From contig OU015669.1 in the NCBI GenBank assembly GCA_907165275.2, forward strand, positions 8,206,501 to 8,270,500: DNA of 64,000 bases, in the 5' to 3' direction. This DNA is from Zygaena filipendulae (taxonomy: Eukaryota; Arthropoda; Insecta; Lepidoptera; Zygaenidae). The notes under the pieces were generated by a model, which was given only the letters and a program-made list of their open reading frames with translations, was not told the DNA's origin and did no database searches. This document shows, piece by piece, positions 12,563 through 24,216 of the stretch. The number at the start of each line of letters is the position of its first letter. The first letter of the stretch is position 1. The position numbers and the translations under genes were made by a program.

Positions 12563-14223
12563 ATTAAATTTCGAAAACAGCCTAAGTAAATACGTAAACA
12601 AATGGCGTTTAATACATCTCGTTTTGTGTGTGTGACAAATAGCTGATTTGCAATGATTTGACTTGAGCGTGGTGCTTATCTACAGTGAAATTGTTTTGGG
12701 CTTCCTGTATTTTTGTTATTTGTGTGCATGTTGTGTTCTATTGTAATTTGTAACTAATGAGTCAATAAGCATAGTATTATTATATGTACATGAATTTATT
12801 ATAAATATAAACATTTTACTCATTGTTGGAGAACGTGAAAAATTAAATAAGTAAAGAAAACAAAATCAGCCGGCGACCCTGGTTTTCAATTTTCATCTAT
12901 TTTCATACACCGAATCTATGCCCCTTAGTATCTAGTCTGTGGTCTCAGCGGAAGCGCGCACATTGCACAATTGCCATCATCATTCTGTTAGCCTGCCACT
13001 AATTCCATGGGGCTGCTCACTTAACTAATCAATACTAATAAGTAAAAATCAAACGTCCGTCTTCCCGTCGGTGCATCGCAAGTGGACGCTTTCTATTCTC
13101 TGCCATGCCTATACAGAAGCGCACCATAATCAACGTAGAGCGAGGTTGTCTTTCTGCGCCCTTTGGTCGATGCTTTTACGAGGTGAGTGGGATGCTCTAT
13201 AAAAAACTTTAAGTACGTATAAGTAGGTAATATTTTTTGTTAGAAAAACAAGAGGGGAAGAAAATTATGCTTAATTTTATTGGATTAAATTTTCATTTTA
13301 ATTCAGGGTAATCCCGCGCTTCTCAAAAGGCGCCATAATAATTACCTACCCATATTTTTCGCTGAAAATAGTTTTTCGTATTTGTCGCGTCTTTGCCACC
13401 TGGTGCTTATTGAGCGACTTGATATTTTGCTATCTATCTCTCTACATAATTTATGATTATGTAGAGACTAGAGAGTAGATATCTATATCTCTACGTTATA
13501 CTATCTACATATTATAGAGCTGCGGGTACTTAAAAAAAACGTATTCTACCCTAATATAAATAGAGTCGAAGCAACATTGACCTTCGCCTTCTTTCTCGTA
13601 TCATTCCAACACAATCCCGCCTCTAACAGATAGCACCTGTTGGCTGAAAATAGACAATGTTTAAATGCGAATAACAGTAACGTGGTCGGCGCTTTTAACT
13701 TTTACCTAATACTGGCGTAGGTATCTAGTAACGTACTTACGTGACGTAGAATATGGATGTTATAGTTAAGTTTTTGAACTGCGTAGGATAATTTCATTTT
13801 GGATTTTATAATAATAATCCACGTCAATAGGTATATACAACGTGATAATGAATTGACTAAAAACTAGAAAGTAGTTTGTTCAGAATAGACTTCTGAATCG
13901 ATCGCACCATGTTTTTTATATATATATATATATTTTATATGTTTTATATTTTTTCATTTTTACTAGCCCATTACTAAATTATTTCGAAATCTGCGACAGT
14001 ATAAAAGATTTGAATAACTCAGGAACATAAACATAGTTAGAGATCATGTAAGCTAAAACGACGCGCCTCTCCATCGGATATACCTACGCACACCCACAAC
14101 CGTTAAAATATTATGGATAGAGGAAGTAGTGGGGCGCGTCATTTTAGTTTAGATAAGCTCTACATTATAATATTTACATTTATTAAACTTCGGGCAACTC
14201 TAATAGTTCTGTTCCTGAATAAA
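12563..14223. other. Gene-less stretch; one weak exon candidate
   Basis: Mostly AT-rich. At 13105-13182 an ATG-initiated 26-codon frame runs into a good splice donor (GAG|GTGAGT); it has no recognised homology and is listed as a finding only. An AT dinucleotide run lies at about 13915-13935. Confidence 0.35.
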
Positions 14224-14300
14224 GTTGTTCCCCGCGGTTTTACCTGGGTTAATTTTGGAAATGGATCGAATCGAATTTTTGCGGGAATTCCAGCCTTCGC
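14224..14300 (+). repeat. Family A fragment
   Basis: Carries the CCCCGCGGTTTTACCTGGG head and a GCGGGAATTCC block, then loses similarity. Confidence 0.5.
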
Positions 14301-14369
14301 AACCTTTATAGCCAAGGTGCAGGTGCGTTGTGGATTATTCTGTGTTTTGCGAGAACAGAACCGACCTTA

Positions 14370-14513
14370 AGCTCGCTCCACATTCACGCAAGAATCTTGC
14401 GAGAACTCGAGAAAACCTCAAGAAACAAACGATGGAGAACATCGACTCCACCTTCACATTCTGGTGGTCTTCTCGCGTCCTCGCAAGACTCTCGCGTGAA
14501 TTTGAAGCGGGCT
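14370..14513. mobile_element. MITE with about 35-bp imperfect TIRs
   Basis: AGCTCGCTCCACATTCACGC plus AAGA.TCTTGCGAG at the left is mirrored by CTCGCAAGACTCTCGCGTGA...GCGGGCT at the right. 144 bp. The overlapping open frames across 14328-14642 are incidental. Confidence 0.6.
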
Positions 14514-14694
14514 GATTGCGTGTCGTTGCGTTCGACTTCGCTACTCAAACATCCTGCGAACGTGGAAATTCACAAAGCGTGTTTCTGCCGTGTAAACTTC
14601 CTGTTGTACGAACGTGCGGGATGCAGAAGTTTCTGTGGATAAGGTAATACAAGTCGTATTGTTGGCAGAAAAAATAAAGAAAGAAAGAAGAAAA

Positions 14695-14770
14695 GATAAT
14701 TAAGGCATTAAGTTCGCCATTTGTACTTATCGTGCAATAAAGAATAAATAAATAAATAAATAAATATTTA
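14695..14770 (+). repeat. LINE-like 3' tail
   Basis: AAGGCATTAAGTTCGCCATT, TGTACTTATCGTGCAATAAA, then (AATA)n. The same tail occurs reversed at 45120-45180 with a diverged extension. An AATAAA followed by a simple A-rich repeat fits a non-LTR retrotransposon end. Confidence 0.5.
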
Positions 14771-15901
14771 TTTGTAGGTATAAATTAATATAAGCAATAC
14801 AAAGAGAGTCAAAAATAAGAATCATGCATCATTTTTGAACGTAAGGATTTGCCTCTATTTACACTTTATTAGATAAATATAAAAAGTAGCTCGTAAATTC
14901 CTAAATTTTACAGCCAACATTCCATTCTACATGATAAAGTAGTCATTTTTACAGCAAATTTATTTCAATAAAATATTACTGAACGCCTATAAATTTCATA
15001 TCCATTTCTAAACTAAACAATATTCTTACATCCACGCATTTGATATTTTAATAATAGAAATTGCTATAACTTACAATCAATGTTAGATATGTCATAAAAT
15101 TTCCTTCAAAAATATATAAATCACAAAATGCTTCACATATTTTAATAAAACAAAAAATATTGTTGTACAAATATCACTTTTATTTTCAAAACAGTAGAGT
15201 TTATTAACGCTTGATCTTATTTTTAACCTTAATTAGTCTATTTTAGGAGTGACAAGTTTCGCGGCGAATATATTCACGCCTTGTTAGCAACGTATTCGCC
15301 AAATAAACGTATAAATTTTGTTGATCTAGTGATGTGCATCTAAAATTATGTGACTTCTGTTATTTATGGTTGTAGAATGTAGATGGAATAATTAATTTAT
15401 GACTTTCTTGTGATCTTTCACCAAAAATACAAACTTGCGTCCTCAGCTTGCGTCCCTTTGACCTCAGGTGACTGCCACACGGAACTTACCTAACCCTCTC
15501 AGGGTTGAGTGTCCTTTGTGGAAAAAAAAACTTCTATTATATCTATAGGTAGGTCTATTATAAATATTAATTTAAAAATAAATCAAACATTTTAAAGTAC
15601 GGAATTGACTCAAATAAATAAACACTTTCTCAAGAATCTTCGTAAATCATAAATTGAAGATGTAAACGATGAATCAAGGGCAAAAACGCGGAAACTAATG
15701 AATAGAAAATATAAAAAAATTCGTAATTTAAGAAAAAAACAAAAGGAAGTCTTTATTCTGTATAGATGGCTAAAATTATAACACGTAGGCTGTACAAGTG
15801 GCTTAAAAAAAAATTTCCGTTTGTGTTTCATTAAAAAAAAAACAACAAAAGTCATCAGTTTTCAATAACGGTGCGTACACGTAGTGATTACCTTCTCTCT
15901 G
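14771..15901. other. Gene-less AT-rich stretch
   Basis: No coding region is supported; the open frames are short and low-complexity. Nothing else was recognised. Confidence 0.4.
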
Positions 15902-16700
15902 GGTGCGTACAGACTACATAACAAAACATGTCATATAACACTGTTATGTAACTTAGTCATGTTAGTTTTTTTTTCTAAAGTCCTCATGGAATAGCACTGA
16001 AGAACGAGAAACGACAAGAGTTATACATATTACATTGTTATATTACATTACATTGTTATTCTAATGTGTAGTCTTGTTTTATATTGCAATATTGAATAAC
16101 AAGGTTACATAATGTGGATGTGTTATATAACACAGGTTAGGTATCTGACATGTTACATATAGCCTTGGCCATGATTGCCTCCAGGCTGGAGTCTGGACTG
16201 TCCTTACATTCGGCACAGTTGCTATATAGGCATGTGACAGTACCTGTGCCGAATAGGAGGTACTAGGTAAATAGGTAGGTACTTATTATTATTGTATGTT
16301 TTTGTTGGACATTTACCTATAGATTTTAAAGAAGTTTTATTTATTTAATTTGATTTAGTTTATTTAATTTACTTAATGAAATTTTTATTTAGTCTAATTT
16401 AGCTTATTGAATTTAATTTTAATCTTATTTTAATTTTATTTTAATTTTATTTTAATTTCATTTTAATATTATTTTAATTTTATTTTAATTTTATTTTAAT
16501 TTTATTTTAATTTCATTTTAATTTTATTTTAATTTTATTTTAATTTTATTTTAATTTTATTTTAATTTTATTTTAATTTTATTTTAATTTTATTTTAATT
16601 TCATTTTAATTTCATTTTAATTTTATTTTATTTCATGAATGAATTTATATGGGTTATTTTGCCTGAAATAAATGAATTATTATTATAGTCTGTACGCACC
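15902..16700. mobile_element. TIR element with nested simple repeat
   Basis: Both ends carry the 15-bp inverted repeat GGTGCGTACAGACTA (15902-15916; reversed at 16686-16700). Inside are TTATGTAAC/GTTACATAA-type inverted words (about 15920-16150), an 11-bp tandem repeat (16425-16635) and a LINE-like end TTTTGCCTGAAATAAATGAA (about 16658-16678). A nested retroelement tail inside a DNA transposon is the simplest reading. No target duplication was seen. Confidence 0.5.
16425..16635 (+). repeat. 11-bp tandem repeat (ATTTTAATTTT)n
   Basis: About 19 units of ATTTTAATTTT, with occasional C replacing T at one fixed position. It grades into less regular TTTAATTT sequence to the left (from about 16330). 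Confidence 0.8.
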
Positions 16701-17154
16701 GGAAGGTTGAAATTCGTGTAACCACTCCCATAATGTATATTTATCTACTTTTCGATCGTTGATCATCATACACTCTACTCGTGCGCTAACAAGACGTCGC
16801 GTTGGTACTTGGTACCTACTAGATTCGATTTACCGTCTAAACAAACAATATTGTTTTATGATGTACACCTGATGTACACCCTCCGGCCACCGGCGCATTC
16901 CCGCCTGAAATTTGGCGCGAACAAATAAACATGAAATGGGTGTTAATTGGTTTTGCTGTGTGCATTTAGTTTGATGCACACTCGACAATAGTTTTCATTT
17001 CCCCTTCGCCCGGGTAAAGTTCAGACATTCCTTCGGTAATTGGCTACATGACTGAATTTTTTTTAGTCCGTCGCGTCGTGTAGATTAGTAAAAAAATATT
17101 GGACTAATTTTTTTTTTTTTAATAATAAAAAAATAACGGCGATACATTGAGGGT

Positions 17155-17392
17155 GAAAAATCAAAATTGTAATTAGTTCGTCAGTTAGAAAATAAAAAAA
17201 TCAATAGTAACGTATTTTTTGCTTTTTCAAATTAATGAAAATATACATATAGAGATAAAGCGCATTAAAGTTTAGGGTGGGGGCTCGTAACGTCATTAAC
17301 CGGTATAAGCCCAATACAAACTGCACTGGTTAGTGACGAAACAAAAAGAAAAAATACGTGTCCAATATATTTTATTAATGTACAAGACGTAC
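17155..17392 (-). mobile_element. Interspersed element family B (reverse copy)
   Basis: Order of blocks: TTCGTCAGTTAGAAAATAAA, GCTTTTTCAAATTAATGAAA, GATAAAGCGCATTAAAGTTT, a GGGTGGGGGCTCGTAACGTCA core, then AAAAAATACGTGTCCAATAT. The same order, reversed, is at 35722-35993, and a further copy is at 51634-51825. The two ends share an ACGTATTTTTT-type inverted word, so it is probably a TIR element. Confidence 0.6.
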
Positions 17393-17981
17393 CTACTAAA
17401 TAAAATTGATCCAATAGGCAATAGCAGCATAGCAGCTAGCTCCTGACGATAATATCCAAACTATACGCAAAATCTATTTTCATAGAGGGGGCATAACGCT
17501 TTTTACTTACGTGACGCGCGATGATTTCTACCAGTTAACTCTTACCGTGAGCCGCGTTAAAGAACTTCTTTCCAAAGTACCCTATGTCCTCGTGTAGGTA
17601 TGCAAAATTTCATAATGATTCAGTATTTAAGGTGTGAAAGCGTAACAAACAAACTCAAATTCGCATTAATAAATAATAAGAGTACCTAGTTGGGATAGTG
17701 TAGGTTGTAGAATGTAATTAACTAGTTGGTACCCGCGTCTCCACTCACGTGACGTTCGAAAGTGCGCCGGCGCCGATGTCGCGCCCTCGGATAAGTAATT
17801 TGCAGAAAATGCAGTGTATCTAGACACTAGACAGTAGGCACGTTTGTTTGTTCGCACGATAGATAAGGGTCCCAGAGCGGTCCAATTAGCGTGTTAGTGC
17901 TGTGCCTAGGCAAATATCTGGAGTCCTGAGCTGAGATTTACGAGTAAAGATTTGCATTTTGTATAGGTAGTTAGGTATAGG

Positions 17982-18126
17982 TATGGGCTGTTCCACGCAG
18001 TTTCATCTAGGTTTATTTTGGTGTTCCCGTGGGAATTACGGGATAAAGTACCCTATGTCCTTCTCTGTAACCCTGACAACGTGCCAAATTTCATCCAAAT
18101 CCGTTCAGCCGTTTTTGCGTGATTAC
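17982..18126 (+). repeat. Family A copy
   Basis: Contains TTCCCGTGGGAATTACGGGA, CCCTATGTCCTTCTCTGTAA, and CAAATCCGTTCAGCCGTTTT in the usual order. A shorter + fragment lies at about 17570-17665. Confidence 0.65.
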
Positions 18127-18299
18127 CATAGCACGTCGCGTTAAGATAACGCGCCACAAAAATTGCTTTTCCCTCATGCGCAAAGAAGTTTCACTTCAAA
18201 AAAATATTATTAGGTACAGCGTGTGTAGGGCACACAGAATATAAATTTTTAATATTTTGGCATCTGGAGCGTTTGAGATTGTGTTTTTGGGACGCGCGT

Positions 18300-18367
18300 T
18301 ATGGGCAAGGAATGTTGTTGGTCATAATGGCCCTGTGTGTTGTGAAGTGGATTATTTTATTATTATA
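18300..18367 (+). mobile_element. SINE 3' fragment
   Basis: CCTGTGTGTTGTGAAGTGGATTATT with an ATT tail matches the end of the SINE at 40240-40508. Confidence 0.4.
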
Positions 18368-19164
18368 CCAAAATTCACGCGTGCAAAGTCATGAGGACAG
18401 CGAGCATTATCTAATAACCACTTGTGCAAATGACCGTATACTTACATTGTAATCCATTCGTTTTCCATCCAAGATCCTATTTTTACTAACCGTTAACCAG
18501 CCTTGAACTTGAGCTATATTAATTCTAAAGTTCTTCGCCGAACGAAATGACGAAAGCCAAACGAAAGTGTCATGGAGTCACTACGCCGCGCCTTGGAATG
18601 TTTCGCTTTTTTTTTTAATTTTAATCTTGTTTCAATATGACAAAGATGGACAAAGAAATTATTATGCGCCGCCGCAGCTTCATCGACATAAAATACGGTA
18701 GTCGGTACCTACTTGTGCTTTATGTCAACACTCTGATATTTAACATGAGTTGTGGCGATAAATAACATTGAGATGTCCACATGTTTTAATTGGCGCTTAT
18801 TCAGCTCATTCCGGGCTCATACGGTTTGAAAAATGGAAAAGAAGTAAAAGAACACATAACTTTTTTCTTTTCAATTTCACACTAGGCACAGGCTAAATCA
18901 TTTAAATATGGATGACACCGCCAAATATTACTTTCTCTATTTTTTTTGGTATTTTCTATATTTTAGTTAGCTTACCTACGTGCCTGTGCTGCGTCAATGA
19001 AACAAGTTTTCTGTAGTTACTAGGTAGATACATAAGTGCACAGATACCTACTCCACAGATAATATAATATTATAATACTACCTACTCTTCATCTTGGCAC
19101 AAAGTTCCTGAAGGGATACCGAAATTCAGACAGGTTGCGTCTTGCGAACTATGGAAGTAAAAAT

Positions 19165-19265
19165 AGCAACTAGATTAGCGCGCTCCGCAAACGAAGAGTT
19201 CCAGGTTCGGATCTCGGCAGGGACGAACTTGGGTTCCGTTTTCCAATTTGTATACGAATATTATT
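19165..19265 (+). mobile_element. SINE fragment with tRNA B box
   Basis: GTTCCAGGTTCGGATCTCGG (B box) is followed by GGGACGAAC.TGGGTTCCGTTTTCCA, matching the middle of the SINE at 40240-40508. The A box and the tail are decayed. Confidence 0.5.
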
Positions 19266-20321
19266 ATATCATAATTGTACTATAATAATATAATATAGGT
19301 ATAGATAATATTATATCTAGTATTAACGTACAACATTATAGCTTGGGTTCAATGATAGATAGGTATACGTCTACCTACTTGTGTTGTGAATGTCAAGTGT
19401 AAAAAAATACCTCTCGCGCCTCTGTCTCAGTATTAAATCAAGTAGATCGCACATAATCATGTAGGTACCTACTTAGTGTTAAATATTGAAAAGGTAACTA
19501 ATTATTAATTAGTAGTTTGTCGTCTACTTAGAACAATTAAGTAAGTATAAAAAACTTCACCGCTATACTTTTCAAGCATTTATCTTGTTGGTTGGTATTC
19601 TGTAGGTAAACAGGTAATCGGCAATCGCTTGGATTCCAGAATCTAGCGGTGTTGCCAACGTGGGCGATTTTTCACTATTTAGGCTACTCAGAACGAGAAT
19701 CGACGAAAAAATTTTGAAGGCGACTGGTCGCCCAGTAGGCTACTTCAGTGACAAGTTATTTAAATAAGTCGAATCGCAAATAAGCGTTCTTTTATTAAAT
19801 TTATAATATTGTATGTGTGTAATATAGGTAAAATTTTATTTTGACATGGTCACCCTTATTGAATAAGTCGTTCGTTTGGGGAATACCCAGAATTTGTGTT
19901 AGCTATTATGTAACCGAATTTAAAACGAAATAAAGTAATACTATTTTCATTGTGAATAATGACTACCGTAATTATTTGTATTATACTGACTGTACTATAG
20001 GTAACTAATCTGGTTGATATTAAGGGTGCGCTCTACCGTATGACGCAGCTCCCTTCCGATAGAGGCCGCGGACGGCGCCATAAAAGAGTTTTCTCAATTT
20101 ACAGAGAATCACAAGGTTAAAAAATAGATTTTGATGATGGGTGCGAGAGGATGAGTGTTTAATACATCTTTGATTTAAAATTTTTATATGGCTTTACGCG
20201 CATTATTATCCTTTAACTACACGAAAATATCGAATAACCGGCCGAAACGTAGTCACACACACATGCAAATCGATTAATACTAGACGAATAAGATTCGTAA
20301 TTTGGCTATTTCAACAAGAGT

Positions 20322-20405
20322 CTCGGTGGCGCTGTGGTGTAATGCGTCTCTTTTTGTAAACTATGAATCGTGAAAATCTTGTGTTCAAACCTTAGATTTC
20401 GATTC
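20322..20405 (+). mobile_element. tRNA-like head of a SINE
   Basis: TGGCGCTGTGGTGTAATGCG resembles an A box context and TTGTGTTCAAACC a B box at a tRNA-like distance. No acceptor stem pairing was seen, so it is a SINE-like relic and not a tRNA gene. Confidence 0.4.
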
Positions 20406-20535
20406 CACTTTTTGTAACTATTTTGTCAAACTTATTTATACACACTTATTTATAAACGATTTATTTTTCGTTCTTTCTAGGATTTTAAACTGTAATGAAA
20501 AAAAATTCTAGGGTATAGAACAACAATATTTAAGA

Positions 20536-22620
20536 CTAGCTGTGCCCCGCGGTTTCACCCGGGCGAAAGGTTTTTATACAACAACTTTTTTTCCGACATC
20601 CGATTTCAATGAAACAAAGCCTATATATACATATGTAGCTCCAGGCTAAGCTTAATCTATCTGTGAAAACCGTATGACAATCGGTTCAGTAGATGCGGAT
20701 TTTCATGCGGTTTTCACCAATAGAGTGATTTATGGGGAAGGTTCATATCTATATTTTATCCTGGAATTCCCGCGGGAACTCCGAAATTACTAGTTTTTCA
20801 TATTTATGAGTTTCATCAGTACGTTGGATTTGTAAAGTATTTTATATTCTAAGTACTAGCTGTGCCCCGCGGTTACACCCGCGTGAAAAATTGTTATATG
20901 TACCTATACATACTTATGTAATAAGTTTTTCCTGCCATCCGATTTAAATTAAATAAAGCCTCCAGGCTAAGCTCATCTACCTGTAAAAACCGCATGACAA
21001 TCTATTTAGTAGATCCAGAGATTATAGAGATTATCGTGAACAGATAAAAAGAGTTTAAAATTATTTTAAACTTTTTTTTAGTTGGTTACTCTTCTTTTAT
21101 TTTGGTAAAAATATTTAATACTAGCTGTGCCCCGCGGTTTCACCCGCGGTAATTTTGGAGTTCCCGCGGGAATTCCGGGATAAAAAGTACCCTATGTCCT
21201 TCTCTGTACCCCTGACAACGTGCATGCCAAATTTCATCCAAATCCGTTCAGCCGTTTTTGCGTGATTGAGTAACAAACATCCAAACATCTAAACATCCAC
21301 ACTTTCACATTTATAATATTAGTAGGAAAGTAGGATTACGATGACCAGATTTTTTTTTTATATCTCGAGTTCCAGATGAAATTTCGAAAAAGTCGAAACA
21401 TGAATATCTAAGTTAGACCCTTAGCAATACAACAAAAAAACCGCATTCAATTCGGTGCACGAATACAAACACACACAGACAGACAGACAAAAATTCTAAA
21501 AACGGTATTTTTGGCTTCTATATCACTCTTAGAGTCGCCTAAATTTATCTTTTCTTATTTATCTCCAATGTACAGACATCGACCTGTTACAATTTTATTG
21601 TTTATGTATAGATAGGTATATAAATTGTACAGAATCGAGGTTTCAGCTCTTATCTATATCTATAGGTATGTATATATAAAAATGAATCCTTATTTCTCTT
21701 GGTCACGGCATCACGCGTGAAAGGCTAGACCATTTTCGCTAATTCTTATTTTGTTGTATTTGTTATTCTAAGGAGAAGGTTCTTATGAAAAAAGTTTGGA
21801 GTTCCTGCGGGAATTCCGAAACTCACGCGGTTGACACCGCGGGGCACGGCTATTAGTATAGATTTGCTCAAAATAAGGCTTGACTGTGGGTTTTGGCAAT
21901 TATTAGGGGAGTAGGTATATCCTTACCATTTATAGCAATACTAGCTATGCCCCGTGGTTTCACCCGCAGTAATTTCGGAGTTCTCGCGGGAATTGCGGGA
22001 TAAAAAGTACCCTATGTCCTTCTCCGTACCCCTGACAACATGCATGCAAAATTTCATCCGACTCAGTTCAGCCGTTTTTGCGTGATTGAGTAACAAAGAT
22101 CCACACTTTCACGTCTATATAATAAAAATGAATGGTCAAATGTATTGGTAAGCGCATAACTTACAAACGACTGCACCAAATTGGAAAATTGATTTTTTTT
22201 TGAGTTCGTTATTGTCAGGCCAAGGTTTATATAAAAGAATTTTGGAGTTCCTGCGGGAATTCCGAAACTCACGCGGGTGAATCTCCGAAACGGTTGGACC
22301 GATATTGACGGGATTCACTGCTAATTAGCTGTTGTTATAAGGAGTAAATTAGACCTGCATTGGAGTTCCTGCGGGAATCCCGAAACTCACGCGGGTGAAA
22401 CCGCGGGGCACAGCTAGTTTATAATATTAGTAGGATAACCTCACTATAAATGTGAAAGTAAGTTTGTTTGTTTGTTACGCTTTCACGCCTCATCATCATG
22501 AAACTTTGCACACACGTTGTCAGAGATACAGAGAAGGACAAAGGGTACTTTTATCCCGAAATTCCCACGGGAACTTCTATCTTATTACTGGTGAAACCGC
22601 GGGGAACAGCTATAAAAATA
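20536..22620. repeat. Cluster of family A copies in both orientations
   Basis: Plus-oriented copies begin CTAGCTGTGCCCCGCGG at 20536, 20856 and 21121, and CTAGCTATGCCCCGTGG at 21941. Minus copies end in CCGCGGGGCACAGCTAG-type words at about 21850 and 22415, and GCGGGGAACAGC at about 22610. The 21121-21326 copy is the most complete: head, TTCCCGCGGGAATTCCGGGA, TATGTCCTTCTCTGT, CAAATCCGTTCAGCC, and a TATAATATTAGTAGGA end. All open frames here are incidental. Confidence 0.7.
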
Positions 22621-22867
22621 TACAGGTATTGGAAAAAAAAACCCGGTCCCGTCTAATCAAAACTTCAAGTCCAGTCAATATTTCAAGTCAATCCATCGCG
22701 ATAGATCGTTTTCGAGTTTTGCGACTACTAACATGGGATACTTTGTCAAGTTGTTATCTATTATAATATCACTCAGGGATACTGTAGTTTCCTATGAGTA
22801 AAATATTTTTTACAACTGGTTCTTTACTACTTCATAATATTATTAGCTATACAATATAGAAATTATA

Positions 22868-24085
22868 GCGCGGGTTTTTCGGAGTTCCTGCGGGAGTTCC
22901 TGGATTAAAACTACCCTGTGTTCTTCTCTGTGCCCCTAATAACGTGTATGTAAAGTTTGTTAATAATCGGTTAGGTAATCAATCCGTGAAAGCGTAACAA
23001 ACAAACAAACAAACTCACATTTCTAATAATAGGTTTGTCTAGAAGTGTGAATAATAATCTACAGAAAAAACAGTATAGATTTCAAATCGTAAACATTGCA
23101 ATAAAAAATGACAGATAACAAAAAAAAAACATCTTAGTATAACAGTGGGGGCTGAGATTTGAACAGGGGCCTTACAAAACTACTACGACGTCTTCGCAAC
23201 CCGTTGTTCTAGCCACTAGACTTATCGCATAGATCCTTCTGTCGAAAAACTTCTATACATTCAGCCGTCATGCGTCATTCTATTTCATATTGATCTTCTT
23301 TTATTTAGTTCGTCAGTGCGTTGGGAAGTTGACAATAATAATATTATTATAAAAAGGGAAAATTTTATTTTTTGTTTTGTTGTTTGTTTGTTACGATTTT
23401 ACTCAAAAACTACAGGATCGATTTCAAAAATTCTTTCACCATTAGAATGCTACGCTATCCCTGAGTAACATAAGCTATATTTTTACCCGGAATTCCCGCG
23501 GGAACTCTGAAATCTATATAAAAAAAATTGAATCACTCAATGTACTGCTAAGCGCGTAACTTCCAAACGACTGCACCAAACTGGGAAATTATTTCCTTTG
23601 TGTTCGTTATTGTCAGGACCAGGTTTATATAAAAAAGTGTGGAGTTCCTGCAGGAGTTCCGGAACTCACGCGTGTGAATCTCCGAAAGGGTTGAACCGAT
23701 TTGGACGGGACTTTCACTGCTAATTAACTAATGTTATAAGGTGTACATTGGACTACTTTGGATTTCCTGCGGGAGTTCCGAAATTAACGCGGGTGAATCT
23801 CCGAAATGGTTGGAGCAATTTTGACGAGACTCTCACTGCTAATTAGCTAATGTTATTAGGAGTAAATTAGGCTACTTTGGAGTTCCTGCGGGAATTCCGA
23901 AATTAACGCGGGTGAGTTTGTGAGGTTATAATCTCTGGATCTACTGAACCAATTTTCAAAATTCTTTTACTTATAGGAAGCTAAAGTGATCCTGAGTGAC
24001 AACGGGTACCTATTTTTTATCCCGGAATTCCAGCGAGTGCTCCGAAATTACCGCAGATGAAACCGCGGGGGTCAACTAGTAAATA
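22868..24085. repeat. Second family A cluster, mostly reverse
   Basis: A + piece at 22868-23035 is followed by a run of reverse pieces (23380-24080). In the latter GAGTTCCTGCGGGAATTCCG and GGGTGAATCTCCGAAA alternate three times at intervals of about 120-130 bp, so part is a short tandem array of the family's internal block. It abuts the 100-bp satellite. Confidence 0.6.
23149..23240 (-). mobile_element. tRNA-like SINE head (reverse)
   Basis: Read on the - strand: TAAGTCTAGTGGCTAGAAC (A-box-like), then CTGTTCAAATCTCAGC (B box), followed by a poly-T-rich stretch. It shows the two RNA polymerase III promoter boxes at tRNA-like spacing but no cloverleaf that I can close. Confidence 0.4.
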
Positions 24086-24216
24086 ATAATGAGTGAACTA
24101 TTACATCATTTGGAAAAAATTACAATAGTAAAATCTATCTTATACAGGGTGTAACGGAGGGTATTTTTTTGTAAAATGGCATTTAGTATTCGATTCTTGT
24201 CTGAAAAAATAAACTT

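Noticed and set aside
14113..14642. Three overlapping + frames of 60-104 aa
   Set aside because: They run through a family A fragment and a MITE hairpin; no recognisable protein.
20322..20405. Candidate tRNA gene
   Set aside because: A- and B-box-like words are present but no acceptor stem or anticodon arm closes, so it is treated as a SINE head.
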